From CAZCZZ01 sp964503335 (GTDB lineage Bacteria > Verrucomicrobiota > Kiritimatiellia > CAIVKH01): a DNA stretch of 58,593 nt. The notes under the pieces were generated by a model that saw nothing but the letters and a program-made list of their open reading frames with translations, did no database searches and was not told where the DNA came from. The position numbers and the translations under genes were made by a program. The number at the start of each line of letters is the position of its first letter. Position 1 is the first letter of the stretch. Of the stretch, positions 7,351 to 15,641 are shown piece by piece. The DNA is taken from assembly GCA_964503335.1 (NCBI GenBank), contig CAZCZZ010000020.1:1-58593 (forward strand), in the 5' to 3' direction.

Positions 7351-9411
7351 TCAGAACTTGACCCAATGGCTCTTCAGCGACGTGGCTTCGTCATCCCAGC
7401 TGCGGGGCTTTGTCGCGGACACGGTTTTGACCTCTTTAACCGTCATCTGGATGCCTCGAGCTTGGGAACCCTTAACCTCGACATCGCGAGGTTTGAAGAC
7501 TTGCTGATTTATCCGCTGACCCTTTGCGGGCGCATAAACGACGTAGAGCTGCTCGGGGTCGGCGTCGGAGAGAAACAGAATCTTCGCCTGGGGCAGCGTG
7601 CAAAGGTATTCCTTGTGCATGATCGCGCCCCCGAAGGCGAACCGCTTGAGGTATGTGATCCCCTCTGCCAAGTAGACAACGGTCATGACCCGATCGCGGT
7701 CGTACCGAGCGATGTGCAGCAGATTCTTGTCGACGAAGAGCTTGTCCGGCGGCGGCATCATCTTGTAGCGCCCGTCCGCCCAGACCATGATCACCTTGTC
7801 CAGCGACGAGCATGTGAAAAGATCCTCGCCGGCCACGGCGTGGCCGACGTAACCCCCGGCCTTGTCATGTCGCAAGGTCAACTCGTTCGCGGTCAACTCG
7901 CGCACTTCCACTTCTTCGAATCGCTGCACTTTGGTGCGACGCGGAAATTGCTCGCCGTGCGTTCTGAGCAGACCCTTCAGGTATCGCACGGCGTACGGCA
8001 CGATCTGCGTCAGGTTCTTCTCCACTTCCTCCAGTTTCTTGACGATATCGTCGATCTCCTGGCGGTTCTTCTTCATGTCGTACAGCGAGATGCGTTTGAT
8101 GCGGACGTCCAGGAGCATCTCCACATCCGCCTGGGTAACGTCCCGACGCAGCAGGTTCCGGTACTTGTTCACGCCGTCCAATACAGCCTGCTGGACCTCG
8201 GGCAGCGTCGGACATTCCTCGATGCGCTTGTAGATGCGATTCTCGACGAAGATCTGGACCAGGGTCTTGGCGTGCAGTTCATCGAGCTGCTTCCTGCGAT
8301 CCAATTGCAGCTCCTTGCGAAGCAGCTCAACGAGGCGTTCCGTCTGGTACTTGAGTATCTCCTCGACGTTCATCACAACAGGTCGCCGGTCGCGTATGAC
8401 CACGATGTTGCTGCTCAACGCCACCTCGCACTGCGTAAACGCAAACAAGGCCTGCGTCGCCTTCTCCGGGTCTTCGTCCGCCTGAAGCTGCACCTCGATC
8501 TCGATTTTCTCCGAGGTGAAATCGTTGATCGACTTGATCTTGATCTTCTTCTTGCGGGCCGCGTCTTCGATGGACTCAATGAGTGAATCTGTCGTCGTGC
8601 CGAAAGGGATTTCGCGAATCGCAAGTGCGTCCTTGCCCTTGGATTGAATCACGGCCCGGACCCGCACCCTGCCCTGGCCGCGATCGTATTCCGAAACATC
8701 CATCAGCCCGCCTTGCTGGAAATCAGGCAACACGCGGAACGGCTTCTTCGAGAGAATGGCGATCTGCGCTTCAAGCAACTCGGCGAAGTTGTGCGGAAGA
8801 ATGCGCGTGGCCAATCCCACGGCAATACCGTCGGCACCAAGCATGAGTAGCAGCGGTATCTTGCACGGCAGGACAACCGGCTCCTGATTGCGCCCGTCGT
8901 AACTGGACACCATCTCGGTCAACTCATCGCAGAACATCTCATTGCGAGCCAACTCGGTCAGGCGGCACTCGATATAGCGAGGAGCAGCCGCGCCGTCACC
9001 TGTTAGCAGATTCCCGAAGTTGCCCTGCCCCTCGATTAAATATTGCTTGTTCGCCAAACCGACCAGCGCTTCGCCGATCGATGCATCGCCGTGCGGGTGA
9101 TACTGCATGCAGTAGCCGACGATGTTGGCGACCTTGATGAAGCGGCCGTCGTCTTTCTCATGGAGCGACCACAGGATGCGGCGCTGCACCGGCTTCAGCC
9201 CGTCATCCAGATCCGGAATGGCACGGTCCCGAATGACATACGAAGCATACTGGAGGAAGTTGACGTCGATCAGATCACGCAGCGGCCCCGTGATCTGGGG
9301 CGCAGGCACACTGGCCCGAACCGGCACGTCGCGTGTTGCGGAAACGTCCGGCGTCTCAGGCTTCTCCCCGAACGGCATGCTCAGTTGTTCGATGTCGCTC
9401 ATGTCGTGCAC
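7351..9411 (-). CDS. parC: DNA topoisomerase IV subunit A (ParC type)
   Basis: The DNA-cleaving subunit of a type IIA topoisomerase, here probably topoisomerase IV, which decatenates daughter chromosomes. After a ~40-aa N-terminal extension come 'FLQYASYVIRDRAIPDLDDGLKPVQRRILWSLHE', 'YHPHGDASIGEALVGLANKQYLIEGQGNFGN' and 'AAAPRYIECRLTELA' with the catalytic Tyr. The coiled-coil tower and a short C-terminal beta-pinwheel follow ('DKVIMVWADGRYKMM'). At 686 aa it is shorter than E. coli ParC because the C-terminal domain is reduced. No GyrA-box-like QRRGG(K/R)G is seen, which favours ParC. The start may be 9411 or the ATG at 9402. parE lies immediately upstream with a 6-bp gap. Confidence 0.92.
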   Translation of the reverse strand: MHDMSDIEQLSMPFGEKPETPDVSATRDVPVRASVPAPQITGPLRDLIDVNFLQYASYVIRDRAIPDLDDGLKPVQRRILWSLHEKDDGRFIKVANIVGYCMQYHPHGDASIGEALVGLANKQYLIEGQGNFGNLLTGDGAAAPRYIECRLTELARNEMFCDELTEMVSSYDGRNQEPVVLPCKIPLLLMLGADGIAVGLATRILPHNFAELLEAQIAILSKKPFRVLPDFQQGGLMDVSEYDRGQGRVRVRAVIQSKGKDALAIREIPFGTTTDSLIESIEDAARKKKIKIKSINDFTSEKIEIEVQLQADEDPEKATQALFAFTQCEVALSSNIVVIRDRRPVVMNVEEILKYQTERLVELLRKELQLDRRKQLDELHAKTLVQIFVENRIYKRIEECPTLPEVQQAVLDGVNKYRNLLRRDVTQADVEMLLDVRIKRISLYDMKKNRQEIDDIVKKLEEVEKNLTQIVPYAVRYLKGLLRTHGEQFPRRTKVQRFEEVEVRELTANELTLRHDKAGGYVGHAVAGEDLFTCSSLDKVIMVWADGRYKMMPPPDKLFVDKNLLHIARYDRDRVMTVVYLAEGITYLKRFAFGGAIMHKEYLCTLPQAKILFLSDADPEQLYVVYAPAKGQRINQQVFKPRDVEVKGSQARGIQMTVKEVKTVSATKPRSWDDEATSLKSHWVKF

Positions 9412-9417
9412 GCCGCG

Positions 9418-11238
9418 CTATACGGCTTCCTTCTCCACCACGAGGTTTCCCATGATGTATTCGCGCCGCTCCGGCGTATTGCGTCCCATGTAGAATCCAA
9501 TGAGGTCGGGGATGTGATGCTGATCGCGGACGTCGACAGGCGTCAGGCGCATATCCTTGCCGATGAAGGCCTTGAATTCATGCGGTGAAATCTCGCCCAG
9601 ACCCTTGAACCGCGTCACCTCGCAACCTCGCCCCAGCTTCTTCATCGCGTTATCACGCTCGGCTTCACTGTAGCAGTACATGGTTTCCTTCTTGGTGCGG
9701 ACGCGGAAAAGCGGTGTCTCGAGGATCCACACGTGGCCGGCAGCCACCAGCGGTTCGAAGTACCGCAGGAAGAATGTGAGGAGAAGGTTGCGAATGTGGA
9801 GGCCGTCGACATCCGCATCCGTGGCCATGATCACTCTCTGGTAGCGAAGACCATCCACCGAGTCCTCGATGTTCAGCGCCCGCATCAAATTGTAGAGCTC
9901 GTCGTTCTTGTACAGGGTGTCGCGCTTGAGTTCCGCGACGTTCATCGGCTTGCCCTTCAGCACGAAGATCGCCTGGTTGTGCACGTCGCGGCAGCTCACG
10001 ATCGAACCCGCGGCGGACTGGCCTTCCGTGATGAACACCATGGAATCCGCGCCCTTGTTGCGTTTCCGGTCGAGGTGGTGCTTGCAGTCCTTGAGCTGGG
10101 GAATGCGGATCGAAACGGAGCGCGCGCGTTCGCGGGCGAGCTTCTTGACAGCCTGGAGTTCCTTGCGCAGTTTCTCCGTGTCCTCGACCTTGGCCACAAC
10201 GCGTTCCGCGCGCTTGGGATCACGATGCAGGAGGTCTTCCACGACGCGCTGGACTTCCTTCACCAGCTCCGTTCGGATCTCCGTGTTGCCGAGCTTGTTC
10301 TTCGTCTGCGACTCGAAAACCGGATCCTTCAACCGGATCGCCACGGCGCCGATCATGCCTTCGCGCACGTCATCGCCCTCGAAGGTGCGTTTGGTGAACG
10401 CATTGACCGCCTTCAAGATGCCTTCGCGAAACGCGCTGAGGTGGGTGCCGCCATCGCTCGTGTACTGCCCGTTGACGAACGAGTAGTGCGTCTCGTTGAA
10501 GCGGTTGCTGTGCGTGAACACGAGCTCGAGCGTTTTGCTGCGATAGTGAAACGGCGCGTAGATCGCCTCGCCGCCGGTCTCCTCTTCGATCAGATCCAAC
10601 AAGCCGTTTTCCGAAACGAATGTCTCGCCATTGTAGACGAAGGTCAGTTCGGCATTCAGATAGGTGTAGAGATGAAGCCGGCGGCGGACGTGCTCATCGC
10701 GAAAGACAACTGGCCCGAAGATCTGCTCATCGGGCGTGAAACGGACGAGCGTTCCATCTTTTTCGTCTGTGCGACCCTTGCGCTCTTTGACCAGTTTCCC
10801 GCGTGCGAATTCGGCCTCGGCGTAATGTCCATCGCGATGACTTCGCACCACGAAGGATGACGAAAGCGCGTTGACGGCCTTGGTGCCGACTCCGTTCAAG
10901 CCCACGCTGAACTGGAAGACCTCATCGTTGTACTTGGCGCCGGTATTGATCGTGGATACGCAGTCCACAAGCTTGCCCAGCGGGATGCCGCGTCCGAAGT
11001 CGCGCACCGTCACCGTGGGACCATCCAGGGCGAGTTCCACCTTGCGCCCATGCCCCATGATAAACTCGTCGATGGCATTATCCACAACCTCCTTCAGGAG
11101 GACGTAGATGCCGTCATCGTAATGCGACCCGTCTCCGACCCGTCCGATGTACATTCCGGTGCGCAGCCGGATGTGCTCGAGTGAAGACAGCGTCTTGATC
11201 TTGCTTTCGTCGTAAATCTGGTTGGCTTTGGCAGACAT
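9418..11238 (-). CDS. parE: DNA topoisomerase IV subunit B (ParE type)
   Basis: The ATPase subunit partnered with ParC. GHKL ATPase motifs: 'EHIRLRTGMYIG', 'LLKEVVDNAIDEF', 'VRDFGRGIPLG' and 'VGLNGVGTKAVNAL'. The TOPRIM domain carries 'FITEGQSAAGSIV' in place of the more usual EGDSAGG, then 'KGKPMNVAELKR' and 'ATDADVDGLHIRNLLLTFF' with the metal-binding Asp pair. The end 'EVTRFKGLGEISPHEFKAFIGKDMRLTPV' matches GyrB/ParE. The 606-aa length lacks the insert of long gyrase B subunits. The TEGQSA variant resembles ParE of Bacteroidetes and Chlamydia-like lineages, as I recall. It forms an operon with parC on the minus strand. Confidence 0.93.
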   Translation of the reverse strand: MSAKANQIYDESKIKTLSSLEHIRLRTGMYIGRVGDGSHYDDGIYVLLKEVVDNAIDEFIMGHGRKVELALDGPTVTVRDFGRGIPLGKLVDCVSTINTGAKYNDEVFQFSVGLNGVGTKAVNALSSSFVVRSHRDGHYAEAEFARGKLVKERKGRTDEKDGTLVRFTPDEQIFGPVVFRDEHVRRRLHLYTYLNAELTFVYNGETFVSENGLLDLIEEETGGEAIYAPFHYRSKTLELVFTHSNRFNETHYSFVNGQYTSDGGTHLSAFREGILKAVNAFTKRTFEGDDVREGMIGAVAIRLKDPVFESQTKNKLGNTEIRTELVKEVQRVVEDLLHRDPKRAERVVAKVEDTEKLRKELQAVKKLARERARSVSIRIPQLKDCKHHLDRKRNKGADSMVFITEGQSAAGSIVSCRDVHNQAIFVLKGKPMNVAELKRDTLYKNDELYNLMRALNIEDSVDGLRYQRVIMATDADVDGLHIRNLLLTFFLRYFEPLVAAGHVWILETPLFRVRTKKETMYCYSEAERDNAMKKLGRGCEVTRFKGLGEISPHEFKAFIGKDMRLTPVDVRDQHHIPDLIGFYMGRNTPERREYIMGNLVVEKEAV

Positions 11239-11387
11239 GGCGCGCCATCAAACGCATGTGCCTCAACCAAGTCAAGAACCATGCCCACAGATCCTCAACA
11301 CCCGCTGAAAAGCTCCAGAAAGAGCGATCAGGCAAATGGGGTAAACTACGTATAGGACCGGATGACCCATGGGACTAAACTAGAATC

Positions 11388-12437
11388 GTGAATGGGAGTC
11401 GTCAGAGCACAGAAGACGAAGGACCGGGTCGGATTGGCACTCCCGCGTGGCGGGCCATCGTGGCCAGGTATGAGCAGCCGTCACGCGCACGGGCCACCTG
11501 GCAGCTCGTCAACTCGCTCGTTCCCTATGTGTCGCTGTGGGTCCTGATGTACTTCAGCCTGTCCGCATCCTATTGGCTGACCCTCCCCCTCGCCATCCTT
11601 GCTGGCGGCTTTCTGGTGCGGGTCTTCATCATCTTCCATGACTGCGGTCACGGGTGCTTCTTCGAGTCCCGCAAGGCGAATCACATCTGGGGCTTCATCA
11701 CCGGGGTCCTGACCTTCACCCCGTTTCTGCATTGGCGCTGGCAACATGCCGTTCACCATGGAAGCTCTGGCGATCTCGATCGGCGCGGTATGGGGGACGT
11801 CTGGACGATGACCGTCGACGAGTATCTTGCCGCGTCACGGTGGAGAAGGTTGAGCTACCGCGTGGCAAGAAATCCGCTCGTCCTGTTTGTGATTTCACCG
11901 CTGCTGCTCTTCCTCGTCGGCCAGCGCTTTCCTCATCCGAAGTCCAGCGGCAAGACACGCCGCTCGGTGTATTGGACCAATCTGGCAATTCTTGGAATGG
12001 TCGCCGCGATGGGCTTGATCATGGGCTTCAAGGCCTACGCAGTACTCCAGCTCACCGTCATGCTCATCGCCGGCTCAAGCGGCGTATGGCTCTTCTACGT
12101 CCAGCACCAGTTCGAGGGCGTCTATTGGCAACGCACCGACCAATGGGATTTCACCACGGCATCCCTGCAAGGCAGCTCGTTCTACAAGCTGCCCCGAATC
12201 CTGCAGTGGTTCTCCGGCAACATCGGTTTCCATCACCTGCACCACCTCAGCCCGAGGATACCCAACTACAACCTGGAGAAGTGCCACTACTCCGATCCCC
12301 TGTTCCAATCCGTCCCCCCCGTCACCCTGCTCTCCAGCTTCAAGTCGCTCACGTTCCGCCTCTGGGACGAGCACCATCATCGCCTGGTGGGCTTCGGTTA
12401 TCTCCGGAATCTGCGGAAGCAGGCGTCGGTCGGGTAG
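11388..12437 (+). CDS. Membrane fatty-acid desaturase family protein
   Basis: A 349-aa integral-membrane di-iron enzyme that likely introduces a double bond into acyl chains for membrane fluidity. All three histidine boxes are present: 'HDCGHG' (~residue 84), 'HAVHH' (~residue 121) and 'HHLHH' (~residue 284). Hydrophobic segments surround them (VSLWVLMYFSL, LPLAILAGGFLVRVFII, LVLFVISPLLLFLVG, AILGMVAAMGLIMGF). The pattern matches omega-3/delta-12-type desaturases of bacteria. The frame's first start is GTG 11388; an ATG at 11392 is out of frame. It is divergent from parE across a 149-bp gap and has no obvious operon partner. Confidence 0.9.
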   Translation: MNGSRQSTEDEGPGRIGTPAWRAIVARYEQPSRARATWQLVNSLVPYVSLWVLMYFSLSASYWLTLPLAILAGGFLVRVFIIFHDCGHGCFFESRKANHIWGFITGVLTFTPFLHWRWQHAVHHGSSGDLDRRGMGDVWTMTVDEYLAASRWRRLSYRVARNPLVLFVISPLLLFLVGQRFPHPKSSGKTRRSVYWTNLAILGMVAAMGLIMGFKAYAVLQLTVMLIAGSSGVWLFYVQHQFEGVYWQRTDQWDFTTASLQGSSFYKLPRILQWFSGNIGFHHLHHLSPRIPNYNLEKCHYSDPLFQSVPPVTLLSSFKSLTFRLWDEHHHRLVGFGYLRNLRKQASVG

Positions 12438-12637
12438 CGCCTTTTCGCATGGAGCGATCCCGTGGACCGACTCGTCGCAGATCGGCTCACCCTACCGTTC
12501 GACCCCAGGGTACACAACGCGTCGACCAGACTGATGGCTTGCGCTTCCGGTGGAAGATTATGCATCAGCCCGAAATACTCGGCCAGAATCGCGACCTCGA
12601 TGGGCTTGACGATGTCGGGCATCGGCTTCGTTCGCAC
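12398..12637 (-). CDS. Possible small ORF, uncharacterised
   Basis: A 79-aa minus-strand frame starting GTG or at an internal ATG (MPDIVKPIEVAILAEYFG). The first half looks protein-like (EVAILAEYFGLMHNLPPEAQAISLVDAL); the second half is arginine- and serine-rich and runs into the 3' end of the desaturase on the other strand. It lies 7 bp after the 12645 gene and could be a third member of that minus-strand operon or a decayed remnant. Confidence 0.3.
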   Translation of the reverse strand: MRTKPMPDIVKPIEVAILAEYFGLMHNLPPEAQAISLVDALCTLGSNGRVSRSATSRSTGSLHAKRRYPTDACFRRFRR

Positions 12638-12644
12638 ATCTCGT

Positions 12645-12983
12645 TTACCCCCGATTTGCTGGCAACAGGCTTCGAGTGCTTTCCGACGAGCCGCAAGTTC
12701 CCGCCAAGACCGACTTCTCGGTCTCCGATACCTCCTCCTCGTACGGTCTGAAGCGGGAGATGTTGAATAGTCCCCCTCCCCGCGGCAGGCAGGAGTTGTC
12801 GATTTCGTTCAGGGCAATCCCGACACCGTATATGCCCGTAACTCCATCGGGCGCTCGCGTTATGCTTTTGACCGTATACAGAGATCCGCGACGCGGCACC
12901 TCAATGCACCAATCCCACACCTGTGGCGGAAACCGGTCGTCAATGCAGACCACCAGGGAGCCTACCTGGATGCTCGTACTCAT
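12645..12983 (-). CDS. Small conserved-looking protein, phage/accessory type
   Basis: A 112-aa protein of unknown function. The pattern 'VGSLVVCIDDRFPPQVWDWCIEVPRRGSLYTVKSI', then 'GIALNEIDN' and '...FNISRFRPYEEE', recalls small beta-rich proteins often found in prophages and genomic islands (VCIDD...YTV...EI.N....RFRPL). I know that family only as uncharacterised. Its start overlaps the stop of the upstream small gene by 4 nt (ATGA), which supports translation of both. It belongs to the accessory patch between the desaturase and tRNA-Pro(GGG). Confidence 0.6.
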   Translation of the reverse strand: MSTSIQVGSLVVCIDDRFPPQVWDWCIEVPRRGSLYTVKSITRAPDGVTGIYGVGIALNEIDNSCLPRGGGLFNISRFRPYEEEVSETEKSVLAGTCGSSESTRSLLPANRG

Positions 12984-13201
12984 GACCGAACTCCTTTCGA
13001 CTGACTATGAAGTCCAAGAACTAGATCCCGACGCCTGCGAGCCTCGACGATGCCCCGCGTGTCGAGCGACACCCGCACCCGGCGCTTCGTAAAGTCGGGC
13101 AGATGTTCGGTGTAATGGCACCACCAGATGCCGTTGTTGTCCCAGAGGTGATGGTTCGGATTGTCCGGGTTGATCCGGATCGCGAGGTCTCTCGTGGCCA
13201 T
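12980..13201 (-). CDS. Small protein with WWCHYT motif, uncharacterised
   Basis: A 73-aa protein, 'MATRDLAIRINPDNPNHHLW', then 'NNGIWWCHYTEHLPDFTKRRVRVSLDTRGIVEARRRRDLVL'. The motif 'NGxWWCHYT...TKRRVRVSLxTRxxxEARxxRD' resembles the N-terminal arm (SAM-like DNA-binding) segment of tyrosine recombinases, where a similar 'xTRxxxEAxxxRD' precedes the core-binding helices, but there is no catalytic domain here. The start at 13201 is preceded by AAAGGAAA eight bases upstream; an in-frame ATG at 13225 is less well placed. ATGA overlap with the next gene. A stand-alone remnant or a small regulatory protein is possible. Confidence 0.6.
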   Translation of the reverse strand: MATRDLAIRINPDNPNHHLWDNNGIWWCHYTEHLPDFTKRRVRVSLDTRGIVEARRRRDLVLGLHSQSKGVRS

Positions 13202-13221
13202 GATGCGTTTCCTTTCCCGCA

Positions 13222-13422
13222 TCAAGAGCCGGCGGACAATAAGCCGCCGTGGGGACTTGTGTTTTGAGGCCCGGCCTCACACATATGAAGGGCTTCCCGA
13301 TTCCCCTCGATCCACCGTAGCGTCCCCCGCTCGGTTGGCAGACTCTGCTCTCGCAGAATCACTCTTAATGCTGAGTACAGGTTATCAGAGGTCGAGGACG
13401 GCTCAAGAATTCCCTGTGTCAT
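13222..13422 (-). CDS. Doubtful small ORF upstream of the WWCHYT gene
   Basis: A 66-aa frame (MTQGILEPSSTSDNLYSAL...) with no family resemblance. It occupies most of the 296-bp space between the minus-strand small genes and the plus-strand VWA gene. It would overlap the longer start of its neighbour by 4 nt, but that longer start is not favoured. The space more likely holds divergent promoters. Confidence 0.2.
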   Translation of the reverse strand: MTQGILEPSSTSDNLYSALRVILREQSLPTERGTLRWIEGNREALHMCEAGPQNTSPHGGLLSAGS

Positions 13423-13497
13423 AAATCCTTGGGCCTAGGACGCTATTTGTCCTACCCCCTGTGCGATCATGGCTGGGTAAGCAAAGGGGAGAAGGTC

Positions 13498-14820
13498 ATG
13501 AACGTGAAGGCCATGCTGGACTACGCGATGGTGGCACAGGAGAAGGAACATGAGCTCAAGCTGCTCATCAAGCTGAACGCACCCGAGGGCAAGGCCCTCA
13601 AACGGAAGCCGCTCAACCTCGCGGTTGTTGTAGATCGAAGCGGATCCATGTCCGGCGAGAAGCTCGAATGCACCAAGGCCGCGCTCAAAACGCTCATCAC
13701 CCATCTGGCTCCCGAGGACGTGCTCACCGTAGTGACATTCGACGACGCCGTTGAGGTGGTCTGGCCGCCGCAAGCGGTAACAAACAAGGACGAACTCAAG
13801 CACGCGGTCGATCGCATCCACTCCGGCGGCTCCACCAATCTCAGTGGTGGTTGGCTCAAAGGCCTTGAGTTGCTGGCAAGGACCGCAGAACGCGGACGCC
13901 TGAGCCGGTGCCTGCTTTTAACGGATGGCGAGGCGAATGTCGGCATCGTGGCAAAACCTGACCTGGTCGCCCTTGGCCTGAGCGCCCGTCAGCAGAAGAA
14001 TATCGTCACAACCACGCTCGGCTTCGGCGAGGGCTTCAATGAGGACCTGTTGACGTCGATCGCCCGGGAATCCGGAGGCGCCTTCTACTATGTCGACAAT
14101 GCCGAGCATGCTCCGTCGATCTTCAACGAGGAGTTGCAGGGGCTCCTCAAGTTGACAGCCCAGAATATCACGCTGAGCTGTCGCCCCGCGGCTCCCGTCA
14201 AATTGATCACGCAGTGGACGGACTATCCCGCTCAACAGAATCCCGACAGTCTCGTCCTGAACCTCGGCGACGCATACTCCGGCGAGACGAAATGCGTGCT
14301 TCTCGGACTCTGGATACCGTGCTTGAAGTCGCTTGGCCCCGTTGCCGTCGCCGAATTCGAGATCACCTATGCCGAAATCGCGGACGAGCAGGTTAGCGTG
14401 AAACACATTTCCCAGATCGTCCACGTCAACGTCGCTGACGGCGAGACGGCGGCTGATGGAACGCCGGACGTGGAGGTCCTCCAGCAGTTCGGCCTGCAGC
14501 TTGCCGCAAAGTCCCGCAAGCAGGCGATGCAGGAGGCGGACAATGGAGACTTCAAGAAGGCAAAGAACATCCTGCAGGCAACCGCCGTTAAGCTGCGAGA
14601 ACTACCCGACACGGATACGTCGCAGCTCAACGCCGAAGCGAACGATATGGAAGAGCAGGCCCGCGGGATCACAGACCGCGAATACGCCACAACCCGCAAG
14701 ACCATGGCGGAAGCAAGCTACAATCTATCGACCTCGCAGTACTCCCGTGTGGAGAACACCCGCCTCCGCAAGAATCCGCGGCCGTCCCAGCCTACCAGCA
14801 AGGACGGCACCGGCACGTGA
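13498..14820 (+). CDS. VWA-domain protein
   Basis: A 440-aa soluble protein with a von Willebrand factor A domain (~residues 40-220). The MIDAS motif is 'VVVDRSGSMSGEKL' (DxSxS), with 'GGSTNLSGGWL' giving the Thr ligand and 'LLLTDGEANVG' giving the final Asp. A beta-rich middle domain (~225-335) and a C-terminal helical region (~340-440, 'LQQFGLQLAAKSRKQAMQEADNGDFKKAKNIL') follow, as in YfbK-like/Ca-activated-chloride-channel-like VWA proteins. No signal peptide or membrane anchor is seen. ATG 13498 has GGGGAGAAGG upstream; the frame opens earlier (13429) but that part looks non-coding. Its stop overlaps the next gene's GTG by 4 nt. Partners and role are unknown. Confidence 0.85.
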   Translation: MNVKAMLDYAMVAQEKEHELKLLIKLNAPEGKALKRKPLNLAVVVDRSGSMSGEKLECTKAALKTLITHLAPEDVLTVVTFDDAVEVVWPPQAVTNKDELKHAVDRIHSGGSTNLSGGWLKGLELLARTAERGRLSRCLLLTDGEANVGIVAKPDLVALGLSARQQKNIVTTTLGFGEGFNEDLLTSIARESGGAFYYVDNAEHAPSIFNEELQGLLKLTAQNITLSCRPAAPVKLITQWTDYPAQQNPDSLVLNLGDAYSGETKCVLLGLWIPCLKSLGPVAVAEFEITYAEIADEQVSVKHISQIVHVNVADGETAADGTPDVEVLQQFGLQLAAKSRKQAMQEADNGDFKKAKNILQATAVKLRELPDTDTSQLNAEANDMEEQARGITDREYATTRKTMAEASYNLSTSQYSRVENTRLRKNPRPSQPTSKDGTGT

Positions 14821-15107
14821 CACACATGGCAGGTGCAGGCACAGACCGCCGCTTGGCCATGCTGGTGAAGCGACTGATTCGGGCGAGTCGCCAAGGCAAC
14901 GCATCAGCTCTGGAGTGCGTCGCCCTAACGCGCGCAGTTACGCACGGCGCACCTCCAGAGAGGAAGAAGGCACTCGCCCGATTCAGACAAGCGGCCAAGT
15001 CCGGAATCGAGCACGCGATCGTATGTCTGGCAGAATTGTCCAAAGCGGGTATGGCGGATGCAAAGGACCGAATGTGGATACATGTCGCCGAGGCCATTCG
15101 GAAATGA
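14817..15107 (+). CDS. Small helical protein coupled to the VWA gene
   Basis: A 96-aa, basic, Ala-rich, probably all-alpha protein (RRLAMLVKRLIRASRQGNASALECVALTRAV, then ARFRQAAKSGIEHAIVCLAELSKAG). The internal spacing of Ala and Leu resembles a short TPR/Sel1-like solenoid, but I cannot assign a family. It starts at a GTG inside the VWA stop (GTGA) and ends inside the next start (ATGA), so all three genes look translationally coupled. Confidence 0.55.
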   Translation: MTHMAGAGTDRRLAMLVKRLIRASRQGNASALECVALTRAVTHGAPPERKKALARFRQAAKSGIEHAIVCLAELSKAGMADAKDRMWIHVAEAIRK

Positions 15108-15421
15108 AATTGCAGCAGCACCTCTCTGCTTTCGTCGCGAACACCAAGTGGACCTTCGCGAAAACGTACGCCGACACATGGCCCCATGAGTACATTGTGC
15201 GGAGCCGTGTAGACGAGACCCTGTTCGTCCAATTGGTCCTGCACATCCGGCAGAACGGCTACCAAGGCAGATTCTACCGAATGAGCATCACATACTTCGA
15301 CGAAGGCGGCATGACCTACTGGACCATGGGTGAGCCCATCGAAAAGACGACCATCGTAAACCGCTGCCCGAAGGAATCGACCTACGAGGCCAGACTGAAG
15401 GCCGGCAAATTACCCGCGTAA
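15104..15421 (+). CDS. Small accessory protein (TFAKTYADTWPHEY / YWTMG motifs)
   Basis: A 105-aa protein beginning 'MKLQQHLSAFVANTKWTFAK' and followed by 'TYADTWPHEYIVRSRVDETLFVQLVLHIRQNGYQG'. It then shows 'MSITYFDEGGMTYWTMGEPIEKTTIVNRC'. Proteins with 'WTFAKTYxxTxPHEY' and 'YWTMGxxxxxTTIxNR' recur, as I remember, in accessory regions beside restriction or DNA-modification genes, without a known function. The start ATG overlaps the stop of the previous gene (ATGA). It is the last gene before tRNA-Pro(GGG), whose 3' end faces this cluster. Confidence 0.65.
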   Translation: MKLQQHLSAFVANTKWTFAKTYADTWPHEYIVRSRVDETLFVQLVLHIRQNGYQGRFYRMSITYFDEGGMTYWTMGEPIEKTTIVNRCPKESTYEARLKAGKLPA

Positions 15422-15503
15422 CTACTCCCCCGCGCACAGGCTGAATGGCTCCCGCGGAGCCAAGTTCAAATTCGTCGGACTGGGTGGTGGGTGAAGTCAA
15501 AAA

Positions 15504-15580
15504 TGGTCGGGCCGACGAGATTTGAACTCGTGACCTCTTGCACCCCAAGCAAGCGCTCTACCAGGCTGAGCCACGGCCCG
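15504..15580 (-). tRNA. tRNA-Pro (anticodon GGG)
   Basis: A 77-nt cloverleaf on the minus strand. The acceptor stem is CGGGCCG/CGGCCCG, with discriminator A and encoded CCA (15504-15506). The anticodon stem CTTGC/GCAAG encloses loop TTGGGGT, giving anticodon GGG. It is similar in sequence to tRNA-Pro(TGG) at 7214. Its 3' end faces the small-gene patch to the left, the usual side for integrated elements. Confidence 0.95.
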
Positions 15581-15641
15581 ACCGAAAGGGAAGGCGTATA
15601 TACTATGCGGGGCACTGTGGGTCAATGGCTACGGCGGGGAG

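Noticed and set aside
7315..10860. Long plus-strand frames (423 aa and 375 aa)
   Set aside because: Antisense to parC and parE, which are unambiguous; the His/Leu/Val-rich products have no family.
12425..12440. attachment-site copy of the tRNA-Pro(GGG) 3' end at the left edge of the small-gene patch
   Set aside because: Only ~7 shared bases (ggtcggg); not above chance.
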